Shown one piece after another: positions 9,571 to 19,609 of a stretch of 64,000 nt of DNA. The number at the start of each line of letters is the position of its first letter. Within the stretch, counting starts at the first letter, position 1. Made by a program: the position numbers and the translations under genes. The notes beneath the pieces were generated by a model that saw nothing but the letters and a program-made list of their open reading frames with translations, was not told where the DNA came from and searched no databases. The DNA is from Cladocopium goreaui (taxonomy: Eukaryota; Sar; Dinophyceae; Suessiales; Symbiodiniaceae), in assembly GCA_947184155.2 (NCBI GenBank), contig CAMXCT020000458.1, positions 673,501 to 737,500 on the forward strand. Reading direction: 5' to 3'.

Positions 9571-11280
9571 GTGTTGCCTGATGAGCAGGCCCAGCAATCA
9601 GCCGCCAAGACCGGGCCTAAGCCCAAGCGCCAAGCATCCGATGTCAGACGCCTCATGCCGACCAAACCCGCTGATCTTGACCCATCCAAGTTGGTTCTTG
9701 AGCATGGCACCTTTTGCTTGGAAGATGATTCACCAGTTGGCCAGATTCAGTTCTCCTCGGTTGGACCTCTGACCACAGGGATTGCGCTTGCCAGTTACTC
9801 TGAGGCGGCTCCATTTCTGCAATCAGGTCGTTTTGTCACTCAACATGGACTTGCGCTGTTGGTCTTGCAACCGCCTGTGGACTTTCACACTGCCCTCCCC
9901 TGGGCCACCATCCGCTTTGCTGCTCGATGTTCTGCAAATCAAGAACCGATGCTCCTGTCAGGTGTCCTGGTGCAACTTGGTCATCGGATGATTTCGCCAT
10001 ACCGTGCCAAGAACACTCCGGCCATTTTGGCGGTTGATGTTGCCTGTGCCAGGATCACGGTCTACCAAGATCAGTGGGAAGGCTCCTGGGAAGATTTCGC
10101 TGCCAAGCCAGTCAAGCACATCCTCCAGCACTTGCCCTGTCTGCAGACCTGCCGAAATGGTTCTGACTGCACCTGCACTGGATGGCATCCGAAGCCTGAT
10201 CAGACGCATGATGCTTTGTTGGACGTCTTTCGGAGGCAGTTCTTCACGGAAGCAGGCCGACCAGTGAAGTGGGACAAAGCGGCTTACTTCGGAGTCATGA
10301 TCCGGTACATCAAGGAGCTTGAGGCAGCGGTCCTTGGACTTAGTGGCCAGCATGGATTGTACCTTGAGCCCAAGACGGAAGATGCTTTGAAGCCTAACGC
10401 TGACTTTCAGGTGATTTGGCTCCCACAGATGGATTTTCCTAGCGCCACCCATGCTGCCAAATGTGAGGTCCACTGCCTTGGACTTGCCCGCACAGGTCGG
10501 AGATATGGAATTCGTGTCCGTGTGGAGCAGTTCCAGGAAACTTTCACTCGGCTCAAACCAGAAGCTGTGTTCCTCACTCCTGGAAGTCGACGTCTGTTTG
10601 TCTGTGGTCCTTGGCCTTTTGGCAGTGAACGTCGCAACTTGGCAAAAATCCTGAAAGCTGGAGGATGGGAATGTCGTCCACTCCAACCGCAATACCATGT
10701 TCCTGGAGGCCTCATGTGGGCTATTCAAGCTGTGTTGGACCCTCCGTCCAACGTTTTGTCGATGCAGCATGGCCAGGTGGTGATCACTGCGCAGGATGAC
10801 AAGTCAGCGACCTCTGAACCAGCACCTTGTGTGGTTGGACAGGCCAAGACGGTGCAGCTCTGTTTGGCCTCCGATGCTGCCCAGGACCCATGGTTGACTC
10901 ACGATCCATGGTCACGTGCTGTGGCCGCCACTCCAGTGCCGCAGACCGCACAACCGGCTGCCCATGTGATCCACGAGCTGGAGCAGCGTCTGGAGCAGAC
11001 CATCTTGGCCAAGCTCCCGGTCGCATCAGACATGGAGGTGGACAGCCAGGAGCACCGCTTTCAGGCACTTGAGCAGCAGATGCAGGCGCTCTCAGGACGT
11101 CAAACAGCCCTTGAGACCACTGTCAATGAAAACCACGCGCAATCCGCTGCACAGGTTCAGTCCTTGCAACAACAGATGCTGGTGCAGATGGACACCCAGT
11201 CAAAGCAGATGCAGGCTATGCTCTCGGATCAAATGATTCGGCTGGAGAGCATCTTGTCGAAGAAACCCCGGACCGAATGA
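9571..11280 (+). CDS. LINE ORF2: gag-like protein with C-terminal coiled coil
   Basis: About 569 residues. The frame is already open from 9433, inside the end of ORF1 and in the -1 frame relative to it. The first in-frame ATG is not until 9655, so entry may be by frameshifting from ORF1, or this copy may carry an indel. Visible features: a basic N-terminus (KPKRQ), a Cys/His cluster CLQTCRNGSDCTCTGWH near residue 193 that could bind zinc, a paired DPW motif near 445-452, and a Gln/Glu-rich heptad-like segment from ~466 to 560 predicted to form a coiled coil, ending SKKPRTE. By analogy with LINE ORF1p/Gag proteins it probably binds element RNA and oligomerises; the enzyme domains lie elsewhere. 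It ends at a single TGA (11278-11280), after which the same frame stays open into ORF3. Confidence 0.7.
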   Translation: MLPDEQAQQSAAKTGPKPKRQASDVRRLMPTKPADLDPSKLVLEHGTFCLEDDSPVGQIQFSSVGPLTTGIALASYSEAAPFLQSGRFVTQHGLALLVLQPPVDFHTALPWATIRFAARCSANQEPMLLSGVLVQLGHRMISPYRAKNTPAILAVDVACARITVYQDQWEGSWEDFAAKPVKHILQHLPCLQTCRNGSDCTCTGWHPKPDQTHDALLDVFRRQFFTEAGRPVKWDKAAYFGVMIRYIKELEAAVLGLSGQHGLYLEPKTEDALKPNADFQVIWLPQMDFPSATHAAKCEVHCLGLARTGRRYGIRVRVEQFQETFTRLKPEAVFLTPGSRRLFVCGPWPFGSERRNLAKILKAGGWECRPLQPQYHVPGGLMWAIQAVLDPPSNVLSMQHGQVVITAQDDKSATSEPAPCVVGQAKTVQLCLASDAAQDPWLTHDPWSRAVAATPVPQTAQPAAHVIHELEQRLEQTILAKLPVASDMEVDSQEHRFQALEQQMQALSGRQTALETTVNENHAQSAAQVQSLQQQMLVQMDTQSKQMQAMLSDQMIRLESILSKKPRTE

Positions 11281-11328
11281 TGGGGAGGGGGCCTTACTGC
11301 TGAGCCCGAGCGTAGGGCGTCCCCGAGG

Positions 11329-14300
11329 TTGTGCAAACCTCTCAGGGCTTTCTTTTACCTCATTTTTGTCTCGCTGATGTTCAGAATTGGGGAAGCAAGT
11401 GTGCCAGGACCTGAAGTTGCGCCAACATGGTCGATCGGGATCTGCAATCCGTCCGGATTGCAAGCAAAGCACCACATTGTCGGCGACATCAAGTCCACAG
11501 TTCTGGCCGTCAGCGAAACTCACCTGACCAAAGGCTCCAAGCGCCACTTGCAATCTAGCCTGCGGTCGATGCGTTCCGACTTTAAACAAGTTTTGACAGG
11601 AGCTCCCATGTCTCCTAGGACAACAAGTGATGCCGGAGGGTGGGCGGGGGTTGCCTACCTCTCTGCGGTGCCTAGCCGAACCATGGCCACGCCATGGCCA
11701 CCTGACCTTTACGAGTCCGGCCGTATCCAGTTTGCCTCTTTTTGTACGTCGTCGTCTTGGGTCACTGGGTCGGTCGTCTATGGATTTCCTGAAGGCAAGA
11801 CGCACCCGCGTGCGTTTGAACAGACCGAACAGATGCTGGATTTTGCCTTTGACCATATGCAGTCGTTTCCTGGTCCTCGGTTCATGTGTGGTGATTGGAA
11901 TTTCACTTTGGATTCTCTGTCGGTGTCATCACGCCTTCTGAACTCCGGCTGGGTGGAGGTACAGGATTTGCAACACATGCGCACTGGGGCGCCCATCCGA
12001 CCCACGTGCAAGCAGGTTTCTCGCAAAGACTTCCTGTGGCTGTCTCCTGAATTGGTCCTTGCGTTCCGTGGCCTTCGGTTCTGTGATGAAACTTTTGCTG
12101 ACCACTCCTTGCTCCTGGCCGACTTTGCTGGTGGTGCCAAGCAGCTTGAGCGTTTTCCTTGGCCGTGCCCCAAGCCCATTGACTGGAGTCAAGTACCACC
12201 GTTGACCTCTTCTGTGTCCTTTGCGGCGCCTGCTGACCCAACCATCCAGTACGCCGAACTGTGGCGCCAACGGGAAGAACAAGCCAAAGCTGCGTTGGCC
12301 CCAGATTGGATTCCCTCTATGCAAGGCCGCGGACAGCAGACCAAGCCGTTCAAAGTGTCCGGTCACCAGGCACCCTTGAGGCATGGTAAGAGTTCCGAAG
12401 TTCAACCTTCTTTCTTTGGATTTTCAGCCCTTCATGCCAAACAGTTCCGTCAGCTGAGACGCCTTCAGAACTACTGCCGGTGGGTAGACAATAAGGTGCG
12501 TCTTGGATCCAATGACCCCCTGCATGGATTTGGACTTTGGACTTCTATCCTCAAGGCACCTGGATTTTCGCCTTCTTTTGCTGGCTGGTGGCACAACCGA
12601 CAGTTCACCAGCCCTTTGGATCCTTATGACATCCCGCAGTTTTGTCCGCCATCTAATGTGGCCCATCAGATCTTTGATGCGGTGCTGGCTGAAGTGCGCT
12701 TGTTCGAAAGCAGGTTGAATGCTGCCAGAAGTGCCCACCGCACATCTCAACATGAGCAGGATCGTACACTCATCTTTCGGGAAGTGGCTAGACCTGGTGC
12801 TGCACCGGTGGAGTCCCTTGTGCATTCCCTTACTGCTACTGTTGAAGAGGTTGATGACCATGAATGTGCGGTTGTGCTTGACAAACCTTTGGACTTCTTG
12901 CCCTCTCATCCTGTTTGGATTGCTGGCCAGGCTACGCAAGTCATTCATGCTGAACATGACAAAATTTGGGTCGACGATGTCAAGTCGTGTCAAGCTGGGT
13001 CTGTTTTGGTTCAGCGGCAGCTTGTGGGTGACCTTCAGGACATCTTTGATGCGTTCCATGACCAGTGGAAAACCCGTTGGTGTCGTCATGACCAAGTCCC
13101 GTTCACGCACTGGAATGAGCTGATTGGGTTTGCCCGGAGTGTCCTGCGTCCTCATGTTGTGCCACACCTGTCCATCGGACCTGACTTGTTTCTTTCTGAA
13201 TGCCAGAGAAAGAAGAAGAGATCCGCCACTGGACTTGATGGCGTTAGTAGGGTGGATTTGCTGCATGGGGATGTTTGTACCACTCAAAGCCTCACCTCTG
13301 TCTTTCAGCGGGCGGAAACTGATGGCTGCTGGCCACAGCAACTTTTGGCGGGCAAGGGCCACTCCCTTGCTAAAGTTGAAGGAGCGGCGGGCGTTGGGGA
13401 CTTCAGGCCTATTACTGTCTTTGGTTTGCCCTATCGCATTTGGTCCAGTGTCCAGTCAAGGCACCTGCTTAAACACGCTGAAGCCTGGGCGGATGATGGA
13501 GTGTTTGGAAACAGACAGGGACGCCAGGCTGCTGACCTTTGGCACCATTTGATCCTCCAGATCGAGCAAGCCTACGCTGCTGGTCAAGTTTTGTGTGGTG
13601 TGTCGGCTGACATTGAGAAGTGCTTCAACTGCATTCCACGTTACCCTGCGTTGTGTCTTGCAGTCCTTGTTGGAGTTCCACATCAGGTGACAAATGCTTG
13701 GGCTGGGGCCCTGGCTGGTATGTGCAGGCATTTCAAGGTGCGTGACTCCTATTCTGCTGGTTTCTGTACCTCCACGGGTCTGGCCGAAGGGTGTGGGCTG
13801 AGCGTCTTTGGCATGTTGCTGGTGGACCATGTCTTCTCTTGTTGGATGCGTGCCCAACTGCCAGCAATCAGAGTGCTGTCCTATGTTGATGACTGGCAGA
13901 CGTACTCCTGGAACCCAGACCATGCTGTGCAGCAGTTGGATGCTATGGAAAGGTTTGCGGCTCTGTTGGACTTGACTGTTGACCGCAAGAAAACTTTTGG
14001 ATGGTCCACTGATGGCGATGTGCGCCAAACCATGCGTGCTGCGGGCCTGCAAGTCCTACATCAGGCGCGGGAGCTTGGAGGCCACCTTGGAATTTCCAGA
14101 CGTTGGTCCAACCGCACCCTTGTTCAAAGATTTGGGGCTCTTGAAGACTTCTGGCCGAAGTTGGCTGCCAGCAAAGCCAAGTATGCTGCCAAAGTGTGGA
14201 TGCTCCGTTCTGTTGCCTGGCCCCGGGGATTGCATGCGGTGTCGAGTGCCCCAATTGGTGATCACCACTGGGTGGAGTTGCGTCGCAAGGCCACCAAGGC

Positions 14301-16254
14301 CATTGGGTATCAGCGGCCTGGGGTCAACTCTTACCTGTTGCTTGGATTGCTTGAGCCTGAAGCTGATCCGCAGCTTGTTGCCCTTTTGTGGACTTGCCGT
14401 GCAGTGCGTCAGCAGTGTTCCGAAGACTTTTGGTCGTCTTGTGTTGCGCCCTATGCTGCTGGGGAATTGGATTTGCCCCCTAATGCCCTTGCCGTCATTG
14501 TGCAGTCACGCCTCATGCAAGTTGGGTTGTCTGTGCGTCCTGATGGCTGTGTGACTGACCAATTTGTGTGCTTCAGTGTCCATTCGACCAACTTTTCTGA
14601 GGTTGAATTCCGTCTGCATTGGGCTTGGTCAAGCTTTGTTGCCTCCAAAGTTCTGCACCGCCGTGAGTTCCATGGATTGTGGCAGGTTGATGTCGCGACT
14701 ACTCGCCGTGCCCTTGCCAAACTTAGCCGAGATGACCAAGCTCTTTGCCGTCTCAGTTTGGCTGGGTCATTGTTCACTGAAAGTTACAAATCGAAATGGG
14801 CAGACCAAACTGCTGACTGCCCATGGTGTGGTCAGCCAGACCATCTCAGTCACCGCTACTGGGAGTGTCCGCAGCACGCTGACTTGAGGGCGTCCCTTGC
14901 TCCGGATGTGTTGCCACTGTTGGACTCCATTCCCCCTGCGCTGGCCTTGCGTGGTTGGGCGTTGTTACCACCTACTTGGGCTGGCTGGATCCGTACCCTA
15001 CTCCGTTTGCCGTCAGATCTTCCTCCGCCCACTTGTGGACTTTTGCCGGGCACGTGGAATCATGTTTTCACTGATGGCTCCTGTCTGCATTCTGCCGAGC
15101 CGAGGTATCGTCTTGCCGCCTGGTCCGCTGTTCTGGCTCCTGACTGTGATCGACTTTGGTCTCCTGGCCATGCCTCTGTCCTGTGTGCCTCGTTCCTTCC
15201 GGGGTTGTGTCAAACTGCCTACCGCTCAGAACTCTTTGCTGTGGCTTATGTGTTACATTGGGCTGCTGTGTTCCAAGCGCCGGTGGTCATTTGGACAGAC
15301 TGTCGCAGTGTCATACTGAGGTTTTGCAACTATTTTTGGGGCAACCGTCGCATCAGTGTGAACAGACCTCATTCAGACTTGTGGCAGTGGATTGCAAGCT
15401 CGGTTTCAGCTCTGGGTGTTGAGAGGATTCGGCTGAGGAAGGTCCCAGCCCATCGAGATCCGGCTCAGGCGAAATCAGTGGTGGAAGCTTGGAAGAGTTT
15501 TCACAATGACATGGCTGACCGTGCGGCAAGGCTTGCCAATCAGGCGCGGCCGCCGTGTTTCTGGCAACAGTGGGAGGAGCACGTCCAGGCCACGCATGCA
15601 GCAGACAGGTTGTTTCAACAGGTTCATGCTTTGCAATTGGAAGTTGGAAGGCGACATGTGAAAGGGGTGCCCATTCCAGCGGCTCCATTTGCGCCGCCCA
15701 AGGAAACCAGGGCTTTCACCATGTGTTTCGACAAAGGACAGTGGGCGGGACAAATTCCCCCAAAGATTGCAAGATTGTTTGGCTACAGTCATGCTCACCG
15801 TGCAGCACGCTGGTTGATGGCGAGACTGGTTCCTGCCGATGCAACATCTTTGGTTTGGGTGTCCTTCGCTCAATTGTATGTCGACTTTCAGTTAACATTT
15901 GGTAACCCTGGTCCACTTTCAGTACAACAGCAATGGGTTGACATCGAACAAAGGCCATATCTGGAAGCAGAGCGTTTTGCATTCAGACAGCGTGTGAGAT
16001 GGTTCAGACGTTTTCTCAAAAACTTTTGGCAGGAGGCTGGACTCCGGATTGGATTAGACCAGACCAAGCCGCATTCGCAGGTGGTCCAAGCCTATTTGCC
16101 AGCTGCATCGGTACCATGGGATGCGCAGGCATTGCAAACTGTGGACGTGTGGCTGATGCGTCAGCTTAAAGGGCCTTGTGTGCGTGGAGCAGAGATTTTG
16201 TCCTCGCTTCCGATCGCGACACAGGACAGGTCCATGCAGGTTGACCTCGGCTAA
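11329..16254 (+). CDS. LINE ORF3: endonuclease - reverse transcriptase - RNase H
   Basis: About 1,641 codons are counted from 11329; the frame is open from the TGA at 11278, and the first in-frame ATG is 11377. N-terminus: a hydrophobic stretch, then RIGEASVPGPE, similar to 2A ribosome-skipping motifs but with VPGP instead of NPGP. Endonuclease (EEP fold): SETH with Glu63, GDWN (188-191), ADH (257-259). Reverse transcriptase: motif A VSADIEKCF with Asp761, motif B GLAEGCGLS from 817, motif C YVDD at 852-855, then ELGGHLG. A CPWCGQPDHLSHRYWEC finger lies at ~1164-1180. RNase H: Asp1249 (FTDGSC), Glu1301 (YRSELF), Asp1324 (IWTDC), Asp1397 (HNDMAD). All catalytic residues are present. Expected role: nicking of genomic target DNA and target-primed reverse transcription. 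Confidence 0.93.
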   Translation: MCKPLRAFFYLIFVSLMFRIGEASVPGPEVAPTWSIGICNPSGLQAKHHIVGDIKSTVLAVSETHLTKGSKRHLQSSLRSMRSDFKQVLTGAPMSPRTTSDAGGWAGVAYLSAVPSRTMATPWPPDLYESGRIQFASFCTSSSWVTGSVVYGFPEGKTHPRAFEQTEQMLDFAFDHMQSFPGPRFMCGDWNFTLDSLSVSSRLLNSGWVEVQDLQHMRTGAPIRPTCKQVSRKDFLWLSPELVLAFRGLRFCDETFADHSLLLADFAGGAKQLERFPWPCPKPIDWSQVPPLTSSVSFAAPADPTIQYAELWRQREEQAKAALAPDWIPSMQGRGQQTKPFKVSGHQAPLRHGKSSEVQPSFFGFSALHAKQFRQLRRLQNYCRWVDNKVRLGSNDPLHGFGLWTSILKAPGFSPSFAGWWHNRQFTSPLDPYDIPQFCPPSNVAHQIFDAVLAEVRLFESRLNAARSAHRTSQHEQDRTLIFREVARPGAAPVESLVHSLTATVEEVDDHECAVVLDKPLDFLPSHPVWIAGQATQVIHAEHDKIWVDDVKSCQAGSVLVQRQLVGDLQDIFDAFHDQWKTRWCRHDQVPFTHWNELIGFARSVLRPHVVPHLSIGPDLFLSECQRKKKRSATGLDGVSRVDLLHGDVCTTQSLTSVFQRAETDGCWPQQLLAGKGHSLAKVEGAAGVGDFRPITVFGLPYRIWSSVQSRHLLKHAEAWADDGVFGNRQGRQAADLWHHLILQIEQAYAAGQVLCGVSADIEKCFNCIPRYPALCLAVLVGVPHQVTNAWAGALAGMCRHFKVRDSYSAGFCTSTGLAEGCGLSVFGMLLVDHVFSCWMRAQLPAIRVLSYVDDWQTYSWNPDHAVQQLDAMERFAALLDLTVDRKKTFGWSTDGDVRQTMRAAGLQVLHQARELGGHLGISRRWSNRTLVQRFGALEDFWPKLAASKAKYAAKVWMLRSVAWPRGLHAVSSAPIGDHHWVELRRKATKAIGYQRPGVNSYLLLGLLEPEADPQLVALLWTCRAVRQQCSEDFWSSCVAPYAAGELDLPPNALAVIVQSRLMQVGLSVRPDGCVTDQFVCFSVHSTNFSEVEFRLHWAWSSFVASKVLHRREFHGLWQVDVATTRRALAKLSRDDQALCRLSLAGSLFTESYKSKWADQTADCPWCGQPDHLSHRYWECPQHADLRASLAPDVLPLLDSIPPALALRGWALLPPTWAGWIRTLLRLPSDLPPPTCGLLPGTWNHVFTDGSCLHSAEPRYRLAAWSAVLAPDCDRLWSPGHASVLCASFLPGLCQTAYRSELFAVAYVLHWAAVFQAPVVIWTDCRSVILRFCNYFWGNRRISVNRPHSDLWQWIASSVSALGVERIRLRKVPAHRDPAQAKSVVEAWKSFHNDMADRAARLANQARPPCFWQQWEEHVQATHAADRLFQQVHALQLEVGRRHVKGVPIPAAPFAPPKETRAFTMCFDKGQWAGQIPPKIARLFGYSHAHRAARWLMARLVPADATSLVWVSFAQLYVDFQLTFGNPGPLSVQQQWVDIEQRPYLEAERFAFRQRVRWFRRFLKNFWQEAGLRIGLDQTKPHSQVVQAYLPAASVPWDAQALQTVDVWLMRQLKGPCVRGAEILSSLPIATQDRSMQVDLG

Positions 16255-16320
16255 AGATGCAGAGGCGGTTCACATTGGCTGAGGTGCATCGCTCCCTCCA
16301 ACTGAGCATGCGCAGTGTCC

Positions 16321-16444
16321 GAAAATGTGGGAAAATGTGGTGGTTTCAAACACGTGGATTATTTTCCATTTCATATATGGGATGTCATCCTTCCCATTGA
16401 CGAACTCCATCATTTTTCAAGATGGTTTTCTAACCACCAACCAG
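16321..16444. mobile_element. tandem 10-mer and TIR element copy 3
   Basis: gaaaatgtgg occurs twice in perfect tandem (16321-16340). A third, more diverged copy of the short TIR family follows, about 16336-16444: left end tggtggtttc, interior gggatgtcatcc and cccattgacgaactccat, right end taaccaccaaccag. Its left end overlaps the presumed 3' end of the LINE, so the LINE may have inserted at or beside this element. Confidence 0.5.
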
Positions 16445-19400
16445 TATTTGATGATATTTGAATGTGTAGTTGAACTATTATGACTTTTTATACGTGAGCT
16501 GCTGATGGTTGATTTGACTCACATTTTCGGAGCCAGTTCACACGGATGTATCCCCGGGGCCGTTTTGCAGGTAGCCTTTCCTATGTCCGGCGGCACAGGG
16601 GCACGGAAGTCTCTCCGGTTTTTCCATGTTTTTCCAACCTTGGCACCTGGAATATCTCACACAAAATTCGTTGAATTTAGCATCATAATATTCTTTAATG
16701 GGGTATTTCTATGGCCCCAGTGCCATGTTTGATAACTGCAACATGTTGTGATTGACGATGTCTATTGATTTATATGTACAATCAGTGAGGGCCTTGGGAA
16801 CTAGTTGGAAAAAAGTTGGGGAGTCAAGCATCCAGCTATTTGGCACCCAGTTGTATCGCCAATAGAGTTCAACACGCGTTATTCTACAAATTCCTAGCAA
16901 TATCATATGTATATATATATATACATTATATTATGCACATAAGATACACATAGTCATATAGATTTTTCCCCACAATATCAAATATTCCGAATATTCCCTA
17001 AATGACATACACGGAGTCTCATGAGCAACATGGATCCAATGCTCGATCCCGCAAATCGCAACGACCTGCTTGAATTTGCACCTTGCCGGATGGCATGTGG
17101 GTGACGGAAACAGGCATGTGGGTGGCGAAGCAAAAAGAAACAACGCATAGCTGCCCGGTGAACATGTTTCCACTTCTTCTTTGGCGCTCTCTATTGGCGC
17201 ATTCTTTCGGCAGAAAGGGAGCTTCAATGGCCCATAGATAATGTGCCCATTTGTGAACGTAGCTCTTCTTGATCTTGATGGAGCTTGCAACCTTGGCGCC
17301 CCAAGGTGGTGGGAAACCCTATCCAGAGCACGTCGCCCAACGTTCGTGCCCTGAGGGTGGTGGAGGACGGGTGCTGGAAATTGGTGCCGAGTGACCTGGT
17401 CAACATACAAATTGCAAGGCCCTGCGCCAAAGATGTTTGTTTTAAAGACGTTTGATTTGTAATTAGTTTGTGATTCATCAAGGCTGTCAGCCTTGCAATC
17501 CCGCAAGTGGCTGGTGGTTTCAATAAGGGTCTTCTGCTCCATCCCTCTGTGATTTTACCCAACTAGCGAAGATTCTTCAGGTGCGTTGACGTGTCCCAGC
17601 CTTTTTTAATTCCGGTTGATGTGAGATGCGGTCGTTGACCCTCAACACAATGGAACTAATTTGTTCTTATGGTTATATTCACGCATTGGGATAGGCAAAC
17701 AAATAGCACTCCTTCATTCTGAGGCGGCGATGACTGTGGAGGGGCAGTGTTCGACTCAGGTCAACTCTGCTTCTGTCAGTGCCCAGACATTGAAAGTCCC
17801 CGTGCATAAACGTAAACATAGGCATGGAACGCTTCAGTCCTGTCATGTTCACATATATTTGCCACGTGCGTCAATGTGCCCTGGTAGTTTTTGGTGTCTC
17901 AACATGTCCAAGGCTCAAATGTGGCGTTGCCCCACTAGTTTTCACAGTTCGTTGTGGTTCTGGTACATATCATACAGTTTTCTGTTTATTAACATGAGTA
18001 ACTGCAGAATGCTGCATATATCCGCATTTTTACACCAGGGTAAGCACATGATAAGCCAAAATTTTGCAGAATTCCCACACTTTATGGTTTGGTTGTGGAT
18101 CTCACTGCTGATTTCTGAGGGCGGAATCGCCAGAACTTCAGCTAGAGGTGTCTGGGAATGGGGCCCCTACCCCCCAATATCCCCCAATACTTATTTCAGT
18201 GGGGGAAATCATTCACCAATGGATTGAAAGGGTGTTTTCTCGGACAAACCGAAATATGAATTTCCAGCAGTGATGGTTGATCGAAAGTTGGTTTTATACC
18301 CATCTACATGCTTCATCATCATAAGCAACTACCGGTGATGACAAAATGAATCAACAACGGGTAAGACCGATCAACTCTAAAGAGTTGGAAATTGTTCAGA
18401 TGAAATGTTTCGGAGTTCACCCGCCAAACTTGGGGATGTCGCCAATGGAGCACGGCAAATATAGTGTGTAGACAGGGCCAATGATTAGGGACATAACCAT
18501 CCATTGGGGAATATTCCTAGCATGAGATGGCATGAAGATTCTCCCTGTAGGAATGGGTTGTTTGGGGGAACAACCAAATTGGAATCAGCATTGTGTTTTG
18601 TTACAGGTTTCTGACACGTGCCACTTGCCATGTTTATTTTGCTCGCCTTGAAATGTGGCGTCTGCACCCCGCATGGATTTCTATGGCAGTTCCTGCTGGC
18701 ACAGTATATATGATCATCTCATCCCCCTACTAGTCACTTCCACATGATATGGACCACAAATGTGGGACCCCAAATGAACAGATCTCCTTTTGGTGGTCCT
18801 TCCAGTTGTGTGATTTTTGTTGGACCTTGTTGAACCTCCCAAAAGTGAAAAAGGTTTCATCTTCCCTTGTATCACCCAAAAAAAAACAAATGATCCCAAA
18901 TCATGAATCTAACTGGTCGAAAATCGCCACCAGTATCCATGAGTATCCATTAGTCCTTTTTAAGATAATGTCCCAACCTCCCCAAGTTTTTGATGATTGA
19001 AAAAACATCACACGAGTTGCGTCATTTGCGGCAACAGGAATTCGAATCGGCCACGGCCACAGTCAGGCAGGGCAAGTTTGAATATCAACGCCGTCCTTGT
19101 TCCAAGGCGGTTCAACTGACAAAAGATCCGGGTTTTACCCAGCAACAATATGCAAAAGTATACAAACGTGAGGTATTCAAAAGCAACATTAATTGCGTAT
19201 TGGTCAAAATTAGGTACCCCCAAATACTAAAAGCAGCTAAAACCTGTGGTATGGGTGAACACCTTAGAGGTGTTTCATGATGTTTAACACCTACCTGTTG
19301 ATTGCATGATCAGCGCAGGGCCCCGACACGAGTCGGAACTGATCCGCGCGCTGACTCACCTTGACGACAAAGAGCAAAAATTATTGAAATATATTGAAAT

Positions 19401-19609
19401 ATTGAAAATTGTTTTTGTTGATACGATAATATACGATAGATATTTGAAAATAGTCAGAGGATTGCCCCTGATCTAACTATTTTATTTTGAAAATAAATAA
19501 TATAAAGAATTATAAAAATATTTATTATCTATGAGATTGAGCGCGCAATGGCGGAAATTTTCACCCCAGCCATTCAGCCATTCTGCCAGAGTGGCTGAGT
19601 GACTGCTCA
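16445..19609. other. gene-free stretch
   Basis: No gene supported. A 203-codon minus-strand frame (16931-17542) exists but shows no motif, no biased composition and no splice context. A (ta)n run lies at 16910-16928. Ten-bp tandem duplications lie at 18171-18189, 18931-18950 and 19381-19400. From 19380 the DNA turns very AT-rich. Confidence 0.5.

Larger units (their letters stand above)
6650..16340 (+). mobile_element. non-LTR (LINE-type) retrotransposon encoding a DNA methyltransferase
   Basis: Three consecutive plus-strand ORFs with retrotransposon content: methyltransferase plus candidate cysteine protease (6938-9541), gag-like coiled-coil protein (about 9571-11280), and endonuclease-reverse transcriptase-RNase H (about 11329-16254). 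The order apurinic-type endonuclease, RT, CCHC-like finger, RNase H marks a non-LTR element of the RNase H-bearing lineages. Base composition changes from AT-rich to GC-rich near 6650. The 3' end is placed between the ORF3 stop and 16340, where gaaaatgtgg occurs twice in tandem (16321-16340). No poly(A) and no target duplication were found, so both ends are approximate. All catalytic motifs checked are present, so the copy is young or under selection. Capture of DNMTs by dinoflagellate retrotransposons is known from published work. Confidence 0.85.

Noticed and set aside
7523..13362. Minus-strand ORFs of 270-320 codons under the LINE
   Set aside because: Shadows of ORF1-ORF3; no recognisable motif, while the sense strand has complete enzyme motifs.
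16931..17542. 203-codon minus-strand ORF
   Set aside because: No motif, mixed composition, no splice or retroelement context; likely chance.
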